A DNA stretch of 64,000 nucleotides from Agrostemma githago (GCA_958450325.1 OY288262.1:5995142-6059141), one strand, 5' to 3'; shown: positions 50,621 through 63,600, numbered from the stretch's first letter. The notes: generated by a model from the sequence alone, not told the origin. Numbers and translations are program-made.

Positions 50621-51049
50621 GGAAGAAGAAGAGCAGGAAGGAGGTTGGTCAGAACGGCGAGGTCATGTCAAAGGTCACGGGCAACGCTGACCCTGGTGCC
50701 CGTTAGATCCGCTGCTGACCCTGCCTCCTCTTTCTTTCTCTTTCCCCCTCTTTTCTTTGTGTTTCTACAATTCTATGTTATCCTACTACTTTTTTAATCC
50801 TGGGAGGATGAAGTTGGGAGGCTGTTTCATCATTTTCGTTGTCTGTCGTCTCCTATTTTTAGGCTTTTTTTTTTGTGTTAGGATTTAGAAAGCGTTCAAG
50901 ATAAGAGGATAGATAGATCACTGGAATCGGAATTGGGTTAACTATCCAATTCTTATTTTTAACAACCAAATTGTTGGGAGATACTCAATGCGCACGTGTG
51001 CTACTTTGTTGAATCAACTTGGTAGAGATTCCTTGGTAGTAGACTATTA
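50621..51049. other. Promoter-proximal region of the tubby-like gene
   Basis: GA-rich then T-rich sequence. It contains GGTCATGTCAAAGGTCACGG near 50660, and no TATA box was assigned. Nothing coding is seen. Confidence 0.4.
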
Positions 51050-51146
51050 CTCCTTCCATCTATTCAATTTTTTTATGTGGAGTCCGTTTGTTGTGAGGAA
51101 AAAGAGTCGATCTATGTAAATAATAATTGAATAAATAGGAAGGAAT
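51050..51146. mobile_element. Small Stowaway-like MITE
   Basis: CTCCTTCCATCTATTCAATT pairs with the right end (AATTGAATAAATAGGAAGGA). TA flanks both ends (51048-51049, 51147-51148). 97 bases, non-coding. Confidence 0.7.
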
Positions 51147-51155
51147 GGTAAGATA

Positions 51156-51419
51156 ATACTTCATCCGTTCAAATTCAAATGATATGGTTGTTTTTTTTAC
51201 ATTTGGCAAGACACGTTTTACACTGTCAATATCCTTCGTTTTACATTAACAAGAATTATAAAAATTCGATATTCTTAATCTACTCCTAAAAACGAATCAA
51301 ACAAGATCTCACGTGATTATATTTTTCTCTTATAGATTGTCGGAAATATTAACGATTCTCTTGAGTAGTGAATAGTGTCCAAAAGAGGAACTCACCCTTT
51401 GGATTTGAAATAGAGGGAG
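51156..51419. mobile_element. Stowaway MITE
   Basis: Left end CTTCATCCGTTCAAATTC and right end, reverse complemented, CTCCCTCTATTTCAAATCC. TA duplications lie at 51154-51155 and 51420-51421. 264 bases, non-coding. Confidence 0.8.
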
Positions 51420-51433
51420 TACTACCTAATTAA

Positions 51434-53500
51434 ATGAGAAAAAAAATCGTGGGTAAATACTTGGGTATCAATCTTCTTTTGGATGGTAGAAAAAAGAGTT
51501 TCTATAATGATCTTATTGGCCGGGTTAAGAAACGCATTAACTCCTGGTGTGGCACCCCCGTCTCGCCTGCTCCTCGGTCATCGCCTCACTTTCCATTTAT
51601 TTTCTATCGGTATTTCGTATACCGATAAGTGTGGCAAAGAGGTTGAATTCTCTCTTTGCTCATTTCTGGTGGGCTGGATGTAAAGAGGTAAGGACTGTTC
51701 ATTGGCGAAGTATCAACTTCATTAGCCTCCCTAAGTCGGAGGGAGGTCTTGGTATTCGTAATGTTTCCTGCTTCAACCAAGTGCTTCTTGCCAATATGGC
51801 CTGGAAGATCCTCACTAACTCGGACTCTCTCATCATTAGAATTTTCAGTGCCAAATACTCTTTCAATTACAGCTCTCTGCCTGACATGTTTAGGCAGACC
51901 TTCAATGGGTGCTCTTAGGGTTGGAGAGGCATTTTATGGGGGATTAAACTTCTTATTGAAGGTGTCGCTTGGGTTCCTGGTACGAGCAGTTGCATTTGCA
52001 TTTGGAATTGCAGGTGGGTTGAGGGCAAAATACCAGTGCCCAAGATTGGAGTGAACCTATCTGACTCCAGCGACACTCCTACTGTCATTTCTGATCTCCT
52101 CGCTCCTGGGGGGTTGGGATCATAATATCCTTAATCACTATTATTTCTTTTTCTATTGGGTTAGGTGCATTCTAAGCCTTTATCATACTCCCTCCGTCCA
52201 AGTTAATTGTTTGCCTATTTCATATTGGGATGTCTCAATGAATTGTTTGTCTTTCTATTTTAGGAATGTTTTTTATATGTAATTTGACCATTTTCATGAG
52301 TTTGGCTACACATGTCACTTCTTCATTGGATCTCTTCTCCTTGGTGCCAAAAGTAAAGACAAACAATTCATTGGAACGGGGGAGTACTAATCATCACTCA
52401 GAGGACAGATTATACTGGAATGCTACCTTTGATAGAAGGTACACGGTCAAATCCTCCTTCATTGGCACCCATGGCAGTGGAGTTTCAAGCCCGGATACTA
52501 AGCAGTTTTGCAAGAAATATTTATGGAAGCTCCTTTGTCCGTAAAAATGAAAGGTTTTTCTATGGAAACTTCTTAATGATTGTCTATTGGCGCTGCATTT
52601 AGGATTCGGGGCATCCCATTTAATGTTCACTGTCCTCTTTGTGCGAACTCTGGATTATCTGTCACTGAAACTTCATCTCATCTCTTTAGAGATTGTCCTT
52701 TTGCATTATCCAGGATATGGCTCAGTGGCTCTGTTGGCCTTAACTGCTTCGCGGCTGCTGATATTAATTTCACCAACTGGATTATCAATTGGATTAGTTT
52801 TCTATTCACTAAGGATGATAAAGACTGGCTTATCACTAAATTTCTGGGCACTCTTTGGTCTATTTGGTGTTCTAGGAATAATTGCATCTTCAATGGGGTT
52901 TCATGGCCATTGGATCTATCGCTTGACTTGATTAACAACCTCCACCCCTTGCCCAAATCCGATGCTAGGTTACCTCATTCTAGTGCTATTATCAATACAA
53001 GCTATGCACATAAGGATTGACATGATGACTCCCTTATTTGTCTTATATGTAATTCTCGCAATTGTGTCGGTAAGGTTATCAAGGTCGACGCTTCATGGTC
53101 CTCTGATTTTAAAGTTGCAGGGGGTTGGGTCCTCCTTGATGATCAGGAAAATATGTTAACTCAAGGTGTTAGGTCCTTTATGGTCTCTTCTTCGCTTCAT
53201 GCAGAGGCTATCGCTGCTCATGAGGCATGCTTATGGGCCATAGATAGGAAAGTTTATCACTTGACCATTGCCATAGATTGCCTTCTACTGGTCGAAGCCT
53301 TAGCGGAGCCTCAACGGAACAGAAATTCACTTAGAGACATATTGGAAGATATCTTGGAAGCATCCAACTGGTTCCACTATTTATCTTTTACTTACATTCC
53401 TAGAATTTTCAAAAAGAGCGCTCATGGACTAGCCACCACAACGCGTAGACAATGTTAACTCTATTTTTACAGCTGACAAAAAAAAATGAAAAAAAAAGGA
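51434..53500 (+). pseudogene. 5'-truncated L1-type LINE
   Basis: In order: the end of reverse transcriptase (KYLGINLLLDGRKKSF, WCG), a downstream region (SEGGLGIRNVSCFNQVLLAN, MAWKIL), the Cys/His zinc-binding segment (CPLCANSGLSVTETSSHLF with RDCPFA), and a plant LINE RNase H domain (GGWVLLDDQ, SLHAEAIAAHEACLWAI). The frame shifts several times and a Stowaway MITE sits in the middle (52188-52384). It ends in A-rich sequence at 53478-53500. Endonuclease and most of the reverse transcriptase are missing, as usual for truncated LINE copies. It is inactive. Confidence 0.88.
52188..52384. mobile_element. Stowaway MITE inside the LINE
   Basis: Starts CTCCCTCCGTCCAAGTTAAT and its right end, reverse complemented, starts CTCCCCCGTTCCAATGAAT. 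TA duplications lie at 52186-52187 and 52385-52386. It interrupts the LINE coding region. Confidence 0.88.
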
Positions 53501-54237
53501 TAATTAATGAGGGGTTATAGCTGTAATATAAGGGAAGTAGTGAGCGTACGATGATAAAAATTGTGTCAAAAACTTATTCCATAAATAGAAACATGGAAAA
53601 AGATCAAACTCGGTCTAAAAAGAAAATATGGAAGATGTTAGGAACTCAAAAGGAGAAGTACGTTTTTTTATTAGTGGCATCTAGTTTTGAAATTATTTAG
53701 TACTGAAAGGAATCTTTCATATACGGAGTACGGAGTAATTTATGATCACAAAATCTTAGACGAGACGGTCTCTCAATAATTTATTGAGAGACCACTCTTT
53801 AGTACCACTCTATGTACCATTCGTACCCTTAAATGACAACTTTATTTTGTACATGTTTTTATAACAGGTGTACCTTTTTATATTTGTATATTCTTTTATG
53901 GTAATCGCACCTATTTTTATTATGTTTGGTACCGCTGTTATCTCCATTTGTACTTAGTCTCTCAATAAAGTTAATGAGAGATCGTCTAGTAGACCTCCGT
54001 AATGGATATTATTTTAATTTTTTACTTCAATTTTACTCATGTTTATACAAATTACTACCATCCCCACCAAAGTTAAGAGAGAAAAGAAATCGTAGATTCA
54101 TCTCCCTCCACGACCCACGCCAGCAACCACTTCGGTTGCTACGTTTATTTTAAGATTATTAATCTTATTTTTTTTTATCAAGAATTTTTTTTGGTAAAAT
54201 GATTTATTTTATTTAGTCACAAAATGAAATTACAATT
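53501..54237. other. Intergenic region with an inverted-repeat MITE candidate
   Basis: At 53757-53795 the sequence TTAGACGAGACGGTCTCTC and TTATTGAGAGACC is matched in inverse near 53960-53995 (TCTCTCAATAAAG, AGAGATCGTCTAG). This suggests a foldback element of about 240 bases. No coding sequence is seen in the rest. Confidence 0.5.
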
Positions 54238-55324
54238 CTGGGCATGATACAGGTCCATGCCCGACGCGGTCAGGCACGGGTTTTGGTAGGCTAATGTTCT
54301 CGTGTGAGATTGATCTCGAATCGAAATTTAAATGATAATGGAGTCGCCACTGAACTTTATGGGAGTTCAGACCCGTTCGAACTCACTCTATACTTAGGCG
54401 TATCGCGCACAAAGCACGACTTGCCTTATAGTACTAGAGTTTGTGGGTTCGTCCCTTTGTATAACGATGCCGATGTCGAATTATCGAGTATCGTATATCG
54501 AATGACTCTCGTTGCCAATGCTTTCGGGCATTCGGAAATCGAAGGTTCTTAGTATATAAAGGGTGAAGGTACGTGTTGGGAAGCCCACAAAGGACAGTAC
54601 TCCCAACCCCGCCCGCATATAGTGGCATTTACTAAGATATTGATTGGTGTTTAAGTACGCGCGTCAGTAAGATGATGAAAATGTATGACAAACATTATTT
54701 TAGGCTACACATGCGAATTATGTGTTCACTACATCGTTTAATGCATCTTTAGAAGTTGTCGGAATTGAATTTAGCATGTAAGTTCATTTAAAAAAAGATA
54801 AATACCACGCAAGTAAAGTAAACAAACTTGAAGCATAAATTACGAGTTACACGGGCGGAATACAACCCAGAGTTCACAATATGACAAGCAATTGTAATAT
54901 CGAATTAGAAACGTTAAACGTGAACTATAAACGAACTCTTAAATAGAAAACGTAAACAGAAACGGCAAATTCGAAATGCTGGACAGACTTCGATCAGCTA
55001 CGCATTATATTGCGTATTGATAAGATGACAGAGGCTCAGGCGCATGAACTCGTGCGCCCTAGAACTCAGGTGCCTGGTGTTCGACGACTCAGTTTTCAGG
55101 TGTGTGCACTAGGGAGCCTGAATCGATGGTGTATAGGATCAAAGCGTGATGTTAACTTGATCCCGAGGCCTCGAATTCTCGTCCCGACTTATCCTAATGA
55201 AATTTGGTTGCCAGGATATATCGAATATCGAGTCCGACTACGGAGTCGTCGATATAGGATTTATATTGCGAGGCATTCACTCAAAGTCGTAAAGGGAAAA
55301 TGATAATAGATTAAATATTGATAT
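54238..55324 (-). mobile_element. Older LTR of the same family, minus orientation (outer part)
   Basis: In reverse complement it matches the 3' half of the LTR at 55325-57960: CCCACAAAGGACA near 54586, GAGTCGCCACTGAAC near 54342 and TAGGTCC-like terminus near 54250. It is diverged. Where the younger copy has ACTCGATCGAGT palindromes, this one has CAGGCGCATGAACTCGTGCG-type words (55035-55120). It is cut at 55324 by the younger solo LTR and appears to resume at 57966. Confidence 0.7.
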
Positions 55325-57960
55325 TGTAGACACCCACATTTTGCCTGCTAGTGTCTATAGCAGTTTCCGACAAAACACCCGATGATGATCGGACGTAAAC
55401 ATGACTTAATGGGCTCGAATACGGTCTCGGAATCAATAGTATCCGACGTGGACACTTAGCGGAGTACAAATCTCTCAAAACCGGCCTCAAATTCAGGCCA
55501 TGAGGGTCGTTTCCAATAAAATAAGACTAATTTGAGCCAAAACCGTCACCGAAATAAAACTGTCTATTGCGACGAGTCAAAACCTGATCAAAGTCGAAAC
55601 CCGAGATGAAACCAGCCTCACGCTATGACTAGATACAAAGTCAAATAGTCAAAACAAACAACAAGTCAACCAAGTCAAAAGTCAAAGCACGAAAATCTCA
55701 ACATTCCTAAATACACACTACCCGCCTAACTACTCGATTGAGTGACATGGGTCCACTCGATCGAGTAGACCCTCAAAAACCGAACATGCGCCCCTTTTTT
55801 AGCCACTCGATCGAGTGCATCTAGGGCCACTACTCGATCGAGTGACCCTTAGCCGGGGGGTAAATTCTATAAATACCCCCCTTGGCTCTTCACATTTCAC
55901 AACTTTTTTACCACCTTCAATCATCACATTTTGCACACTTTTTCAACCCTACACACTAGCATCCTCTCTTCATCTTGAGAGCACCATACACATACACATC
56001 CCAAGAACTAGCCTCCCAAATAACCGAGAAAATCGTCTCTACAACATACACACCCTAACTCACCCTACATTTTCGCCGCTCCCGTGCCTACGCCGCCACT
56101 AGACGAGCCCGTATTTCTGAGACCATAAGCATGTAGGTTGAGGGTGTAATCAAACCCCATTTCTTTCTCTCTAATCTCTAATCTCTAACCTTTTCGATTT
56201 TTTTATACTAACATCACTAACCACTAATCATTAACATTTAATTTCTCGTTTACTAACATTTGTATTATTGTTACTAACTTTTATTTTTCGCAATCTAACA
56301 CCGCTAACAATCCAACATTTTATTATCGTTTCTTTATATTCCGTCATTAATAATAATACCTCGTATATTTATCAAAAACTATTTTCAAATCGATCTGAGC
56401 AACATCAAATGAGGCTAAATTAATGATCGTAGGCTTCAAAGGCCAAATTACGATATTAAAATGCCGATGATCTAAGTTTGTGACGACGATCGAATTTTGA
56501 AAATCGAATATGTTTAATGACAAATTCCATCCAAAGTCCGTTATAATCCCTTGACAAGTCGTACTGGAGGTGGCGCCCTCCGAGGCGCGCCGCCCTAGAC
56601 ACTTAAGGGCGTAACGTGATCGCGGTGATACGTCATTAAACATGTCCGACACCATTTTTCAAAATATTATTCTAAAGGCGTGATATCGACTCCGTAGTCG
56701 AATATCATGTCTAAAAGAATCAATCGATAAATTGGACTAGAACGAAACCCGTTGACGCCAAATTGATCGTCACACGGTCCGAAATGATTGATTACGACAT
56801 CGTGACGGAGGAAATCAATATTCGTTCTAGCTCGATCAAATTCGACTTTGCAAATTCTACTCTAAATGCTCGATACCGGTTTCGTAACCGAGTGTAGTGC
56901 ATAATGAGTTATCAAGAATCGAGCAAGTATAATTGTTTAAGTATTTATGACTAGCTCGATTAGCCTTGAACTAAATCAACAATTTACGAAATGACCTTCT
57001 TTTCGAAATGAGCAGTCGCTCGTACAAGGGGCTCTAGATCGAGTGCCTAAGGGCCACTCGATCGAGTGACCCCCTAAAAAATGGGCATGAGGGAAACGTA
57101 AAGGGCACTCGATCGAGTCCCCTCTATGATTCGATCGAGTGACCCTCGTAGGCTTAAAACGTGAGCCTTCAAGCGACGTAGAGTCCCGACAAATCATTTT
57201 TTTTTTCAACTTTTAGTCGTCACGTGTTAATCCAATCACGTGTCTCCTTTTTAAAATCATGCATCACATCATATTCTAACTATCTAACTAATTTACGTTA
57301 TCACTATGTTTAAGTATTGTATTTCCGGGTTGTATTTCCGCCTGCGTAACTTGTAATTTATTTTCGTTTTTATTTACTTACGATGTTTGCCATTTATCAT
57401 TTTATAATGAACATCGCATGCTAAATCCGACTTCGACAATAATTATAGATGCATTAAATGACGTAGCTTAACACATAATTCACATGTATAGCTAAAATGA
57501 TGTTTGCATTTCATTTTAGTCGTCTTACTAACGAGCGTACACGAAAACTGAACGATATCTTAGTAGAGGCCGCTAAGAGCGGGCTGGATTGGGTGTCCTT
57601 CGTGGGCTTCCCAACACGTACCCTCACCCCTTACTCAGAACCATGGTTTCCGGATGTCCGAAACCGTTAGCATACGAGAGTCATTTGATGCACGATACCC
57701 GATAACTCGACGTCGGTATCGTAATGCAAAGGTACGAACCCATAAACTCTAGCACTAAAGCGGACCGTGCTTCGTGCACGATACGCCTAAGTGTAGAGTA
57801 GTGGGCTCGAACGGGTCCGAACTCCCATAAAGTTCGGTGGCGACTCCTATTTCGATTTAAATTTCGACCCAAGATCAATCTTACCACGGGGTTCATTCGC
57901 CTATCCAAACCCGCGTGTGGCCAACTGGCCGTGTCGTGGTGGACCTATGTCATGTCCACA
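55325..57960 (+). mobile_element. Complete solo LTR with target duplication
   Basis: 2636 bases from TGTAGACACCCACATTTTGC to TATGTCATGTCCACA, flanked by the 5-base repeat GATAT (55320-55324, 57961-57965). It has no internal coding. A promoter-like TATAAATA is at 55868-55875, which would leave a very long R/U5 of about 2 kb. The palindrome ACTCGATCGAGT occurs in two clusters (55733-55850, 57005-57145). The 3' end is homologous to 1-1809. Confidence 0.9.
55868..55875 (+). promoter_or_regulatory. Putative LTR promoter TATA box
   Basis: TATAAATA followed by a C run and a CT/CA-rich stretch, directly after the first palindrome cluster, so the palindromes would lie within about 130 bases upstream of it. 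Confidence 0.55.
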
Positions 57961-57965
57961 GATAT

Positions 57966-58620
57966 GAGATATGGATTTTGAAAGGAAGCACGTGATTGGT
58001 GGATACGTGTTGACTTGCGTCGCAGGCATAATTCCCTAGGTGAAACTTGTATTGTTGTTTGACTACTTTGAAAGTCTACAATACCTCGTTTTCGCCTTGA
58101 TTGGGTACTTGTCCTTAATCGTCCTGATTTATGATTTGAATCAAATATATCGACTTAACACGAATATCGGAGCCTTCTGTATCGCGGCGTCGTTGTCGGG
58201 TCTCGTGGACCGTACGATGCTCGGATCGACATCATTAGGTTTCGTATTAGTTCGATTTTTGGTGACTCTTTATGCATGACATACGATTATAAAGTAGTCG
58301 TCAAACATTTAAGAGCAGCGATTGTAAACGATATCGAAAACGCGCAACGAAAGATTCTGCAATCATATTACCCTGAGGTCAGGCGCACGCCATACGGTGT
58401 CCTCATCCTTAGGCGCCTATAATGGCGCGCCTCCATATAGAGGCATCACTACCTTAGCGCCCTGTTGGGTTGTGTGGACGCTGCCACCCGCTTGCTGTGC
58501 ACACCCGCGCGGACCATTGCATCGCGGCAGCCATCCACATGGCCTGTCCTTCGGTTCGGGCCGGTCCGATCTTGTGTTCGGGAAGATGTGTCGGACCTCG
58601 ATTTGGATGATGATTTGAAT
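57966..58620 (-). mobile_element. Older LTR, inner part (continuation of 54238-55324)
   Basis: GC-rich words AGGCGCCTATAATGGCGCGCC and nearby GGCGC motifs (58380-58500) occupy a place like the palindrome clusters of the younger LTR. The right boundary is uncertain. Confidence 0.45.
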
Positions 58621-59640
58621 TGTACTAGATAGATGTATGGGCGCATCTATGTTTTCGTTGAATCGATCGAGATGTGGTTGTAAATGTTTAAAGGCCGGAT
58701 CATTTGGTTCGGCGACCGTTTTAGTGAACCGAATTTGTTGCCGATTTGTGGAGTCGATAAAATCCTCATGTTTATGTTAGAATTTATGATAGACTTAATA
58801 ACTGTTTAAATTGTTTGATCAGTTTATAGTTATTGAATTGTGGTCCATTTGGTGATCAACATAAACTCTATTGAATATCTATCTCTTATCTCCTGTAATC
58901 CTATATTCCATTAACCACTCTATACATTAACTTTATCTAGTTGTAGCTTTATCTTTGATGGAAAGAGTTTTTCAAAAAAAAAAAAAAAAAAAAAATCTTT
59001 GATGGAAAGATTAGTATAAATACAACAGATACAACACCATTCAGGGTCACTAAATTCATCTTTTCTATTTATCAATACATACACCATCTAAATCTGAATA
59101 GAAAGAGTTTAGAGCCGACAATAAACAAAGACAATCGAAGGTTTCGGGGACAATAAAATTTCGGGTTGTTGATAAAACTGTTCAGGAATCCATGGCTGGA
59201 GGTTATTTCTAGACCTTATTATTTTACTTCCGTTTTTGAGTTTATCGTTATGTTCATTTATTAATTAGAACATGATAAATTCATATTAAGAACTTACCGT
59301 TTATGGTTTAATTACAAGAAATGTAAGAAATGCAAGACTAATTTATAGTCGTAATAAGGAAAAATGATTAATATTAATTGATTTGTTTTTATGATTTGAT
59401 TGATTAATATTAGAAATAAATACATATGTGTTTTTTATATAGGCGATTATACTCCTTAAACGCAAACACATATTTATAATCTATTAAATACTGCTCCGTA
59501 TAATTAAGTTTCTAGACTTCAATTATATCTGATTAATTGAAATACGTTTCAATTCGTAAGACTTCAGTTTAGATAAGTTTCACTTTCCACCAAGAACCGA
59601 AGTAAAATGTTATCGTACCTCCCTCCATATTCCTAATGTA
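58621..59640 (+). promoter_or_regulatory. Upstream region of the laccase gene
   Basis: AT-rich, no other gene. It contains a minimal poly(A) retro-insertion at 58951-59010, described separately. Confidence 0.4.
58951..59010 (+). mobile_element. Minimal poly(A) retro-insertion with target duplication
   Basis: The 16-base phrase ATCTTTGATGGAAAGA occurs at 58951-58966 and again at about 58995-59010. Between them are only GTTTTTC and a run of about 22 A. This is the footprint of LINE-driven target-primed integration with almost no template sequence. Confidence 0.75.
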
Positions 59641-59646
59641 TGTGGC

Positions 59647-59665
59647 TATATATGTATATATACTT
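59647..59665 (+). promoter_or_regulatory. Putative TATA box of the laccase gene
   Basis: CTATATATGTATATATAC lies 55-75 bases upstream of the ATG at 59720. This is a suitable place for a plant TATA element with a leader of about 40 bases. Confidence 0.55.
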
Positions 59666-59719
59666 TTTTTCCTCATTCGATTGATTACTTCTAAACTCGT
59701 AGTAATGAATTAGCCTTCA

Positions 59720-60313
59720 ATGAGGTCCAGTTATAGCATTTTTTCCATATTTATTGTCTCTACATTGTTACTACTCCAGGTGGAAGCAGCTCTGAAAAAG
59801 TATGAATTCAACGTGAGTATGCCATACCATACCATACCATGCAAGTTACACTATGCTTCCTCCATCCCACTTTTATTCGTCCACATTTTTTTTATTTACG
59901 TATCTCAAATTTATATACGAGTATTTTCTAAATATAGTACCGGGTACGTCCTACCCGCTCCTTTCACATTTGATCATCAATTTCCCTCATTCCCTGCTAC
60001 TTTTCGTATGTGAAAGGGATGTTTTAATATGTAGTTGAATTTGAAGGAAAAGGAATATCGTACACTCATAATATAGTCATATTTCATACAATAAGATATA
60101 TATTCACTTTCGTTCAAAAAAAAAAAGATATATATTCACTTGGTTAAATTTGTTGGATCAGATTCAAATGAAGGATGTGAGTAGGCTATGTTATACAAAG
60201 TCAATAGTGACCGTTAATGGGATGTACCCTGGTCCAACCATATACGCCAAAGAAGGTGATAATGTTTTGGTTAATGTTACTAAACATTCACCATATAACA
60301 TCTCTATTCATTG
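59720..60313 (+). CDS. LAC: Laccase (multicopper oxidase), exons 1 and 2 only
   Basis: Exon 1 (59720-59812) encodes a signal peptide (MRSSYSIFSIFIVSTLLLLQ, then VEA) and the mature start KKYEFN. Intron 1 is 59813-60161 (GTGAGT ... ATCAG). Exon 2 (60162-60313, 152 bases, the size typical for plant laccases) encodes LCYTKSIVTVNGMYPGPTIY and VTKHSPYNISIHW, the start of the first cupredoxin domain. It ends in phase 2, where the next exon should complete Trp and give the first copper-binding His-Gly. A GTAAGA donor follows at 60314. Remaining exons lie beyond the window, past an antisense copia insertion in intron 2. Laccases oxidise monolignols in the cell wall. Whether this gene is still spliced correctly cannot be told here. 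Confidence 0.92.
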
Positions 60314-60394
60314 GTAAGACTTCATTGCTACTTCCTCTAAATAATACGGACTACTTCCTCCGTATAAAATATATGAATGTATAAAGTTTTGACA

Positions 60395-60589
60395 TGCTTT
60401 CTATTGATGATGAGGATACAATATATAGTTACAGTACATGGTATGAACAAGATAAGCTAGAGTATACATTTGCTATAGTTACATGATATGATTACGATTA
60501 TGAACATAAATATAAGATAATAATAAGTTAATTACAGCAGCTAATCAAATGTAATAGAAGAAAGAATAAGAAGAGATATATTCCTAATA
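60395..60589 (-). mobile_element. Probable 3' LTR of the copia element
   Basis: In element sense, the pol end is followed by TTGCGGGCGCA (polypurine-like) and then TATTAGGAATATATC, resembling the common copia LTR start TGTTAGGAATA. The far end ATCAATAGAAAGCA would give a CA terminus at 60395. This gives an LTR of about 195 bases. The partner LTR is off the window, so the boundaries are inferred. Just outside it (60342-60390) is CTTCCTCCGTATAAAATAT, half of a Stowaway-like element. Confidence 0.5.
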
Positions 60590-60606
60590 TGCGCCCGCAA
60601 GATGGA

Positions 60607-63600
60607 CTAGCCGGAGGCAAGTCCAATCTTGGAGAGGAGAGACGTGAACAGGGGGCGGCCGAGTGGTTTGGTGAGAATGTCCGCGAGTTGGTCTTCGGCG
60701 GCGATATGTTGAACACGGAGGGAACCATCCTGGACGCGTTCACGAACAAAGTGAAAAGCCAAGGCGGTGTGCTTCATGCGTGAATGGAACACCGGGTTGG
60801 AAGCATAGTGGGTAGCACTAAGATTGTCACAGTAGATGACAGGAGGTGAAGAGGATGAGATACCGAGTTCACTTAGGAGGGAAGAGATCCAGAGTAGTTC
60901 GGTGGTGGTGGAGGCAACGGCGCGAAATTCAGCCTCGGTGGTGGAGAGGGAGACACCTCGCTGCCGTTTCGAGGACCAAGATACGGCATTTCTGCCAATG
61001 TAGACTAGATAGCCCGAGGTAGAGATAAAATTTCCTTTAGGCCCGGGCCAATTTGCGTCAGAGAAGGCGTGGAGCGAGGAGGGGCCGGCTCGATAGAGGG
61101 GTAGGCCGAAAGTGGAAGTACCATTTAAGTAACGTAAGAGACGTTTCAAAGCTTGCCAATGGGTCGTGCGGGGAGCTTGCATGAATTGTGCAAGTTTATT
61201 GACTGCAAAGGCGACATCGGGTCGGGTGAGTGAAAGATACTGTAGGCTTCCAAGTAAGGCACGATAGGAGGTGACATCAGGGTGGGGGTCACCTCCGTCG
61301 CGCAATAAGCACGTGTCTGGGGTGATGGGAGTCGGTGTGGGATTAGACTCAGCCATATGAAATTTTATGAGGAGATCTCGAACATATTTTGACTGTGATA
61401 AATGCAAACCGTAGGAGGTGGGACGCACCTCGACACCTAAAAAATAAGACAATGGTCCGAGATCTTTGATTGAGAAACGAGATGCAAGGAGAGAAATGAA
61501 TTTTTGGACTGTGGACTCGGACGGACCTGTAACAATAATGTCGTCGACATAGACTAATAAATAAAGGGGGGTGGGGGAGGAAAAAATAAATAGAGATGGG
61601 TCAGAGAGAGACCCCTTAAAACCAAGAGACATGAGAAAATTTTTAAGTTCAGTGTACCAAGCTCGGGGAGCTTGTTTGAGACCATAGATAGCCTTTGACA
61701 GACAACAGACATGAGTAGGGTGAGTGGTGTCAACGAATCCAGGGGGTTGTGACATGTAAACTGTTTCAGTGAGACGACCCTGTAGAAAAGCATTATTAAC
61801 GTCTAGCTGACGTAGTGGCCAGCCACGGGTGACAGCAAGGGAGAGGATAATACGTATTGTAGTGGGTTTAACAACTGGACTGAAGGTTTCCGAGTAATCA
61901 ATGCCAGGGCGTTGATGAAAACCCTTGGCGACAAGACGGGCTTTAAATTTATCTATCGAGTTGTCGGGTTTGTATTTAACACGATAGACCCATTTGCAGC
62001 CGATTATATTTTGATTAGACTGACGTGGGACTAGAGTCCACGTTTTATTTTTAATGAGGGCATCGTACTCAGCGGTCATTGCCTCGCGCCAACGAGTGTC
62101 AAGGAGAGCTTGTTTGGTGGTTGTGGGAAGGGAAGTATTATCGGAGTGAGAGATGGTCATAGCATAACGGGGGTTGGGTTTGACTATGTTATTAGACAAA
62201 CGAGTAGAGATAGTTCGGATAGGGCGAGGTGGGGTATTCTGCTGGGCTTGAGTTTCCGTGGAGGGTGGGCTGTTAGTAGAATCAGATGGTGGAGTGATGG
62301 TAGTAGTAGAAGATGGGCTTATTGTAAAACTAGAGTGATCATGGGGAGTGGGCTGGGCTGGTGAAGACAAGGTGGTGGGTATTTGGGAGATAGGTGAAGA
62401 GGTGGAGTTGGGTTGAGAGGAGTGATCAGAAGAGGGGGGTTCTTGTGTAGGAGAGTTGGGCCGAGGAGATTTGGGCCCAGGAAGGGGTGTATCGGGACTG
62501 GGCTGAGTTACAGGGAGAGATATGTTACACCAACTATCGGGCTGAAAGGTTGGTGCAGATTGTGAGTAAGAGGGAAACGTATTTTCTACAAACTTGACAT
62601 GACGGGATGTGTAGAGCCTATTGGTGACGGGATCGAGGCAGTGGTAAGCACTTTGAGAGGAAGAGTATCCCACAAAGAGACACGGGGTGGAACGGGGGGC
62701 TAGTTTATTAGAGGCGTAGGGACGAAGCCATGGATAGCATAAGCATCCAAAACTTCGGAGTTTAAGATAGTTTGGGACGGAGTTAAATAGGGCCTGGAAT
62801 GGAGAAATATTTTTAAGGGTGGAAGTGGGTAGACGATTAATAAGGTAAGCGGCAGTAGTGAAGGCGTACGACCAAAAACTCGAAGGAAGATTTGCGTGAG
62901 AGAGAAGTGAGAGACCCGTTTCGACAATGTGACGATGTCTACGTTCGGCAAAGCCATTGTGTTCGGGAGTATGAGGTGGTGATGTGAGGTGAGAAATGCC
63001 ATTTGAGGCTAGATTGGGGGTTAATTTGATATATTCTCCTCCATTGTCGGAGTAGAGACGAAGAATCGGTCGATTAAAGTATTTCTCGACAAGTGCACGA
63101 AAACGAGAAAAGGTATGGGAAGTGTCGGATTTTAGTTTTAACGGATATAACCACATATAGTGAGTAAAATGATCAATAAAAACCACGTAGTACTTGTAAT
63201 TATCAATAGATGGAATGGGTGAAATCCAAAGATCGGTAAAAACTAGATCGAGCGGTGCAGTAGAAATAAGTGTTGAATCGGAAAATGGAAGTTTATGGCT
63301 TTTACTTACGTCACAAGAATTACATTGTTCAAACCGTGACGATTTATTTAATGCTAGAAAACGGTAAATATAATTAGTAGTAGAGACGGAGGGATGGCCG
63401 AGACGGTGATGCCAATCGATAGTGGGAGATGCCACGGTGGAGAAAGCAAGGGGAGACGATGGCGGGTGCAAAAGATAGATCCGATGATTACGCGGACCTT
63501 GGAGGAGGGGTGTAGTCATCGAGGGTACCTTAAGAAGAAAAGACGATGAGTTAAATTCGACAGTACAATTATTATCTATACACAATTGAGATATAGACAG

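Noticed and set aside
55010..55303. Frame of 97 residues
   Set aside because: It lies in diverged LTR sequence shared with non-coding relatives.
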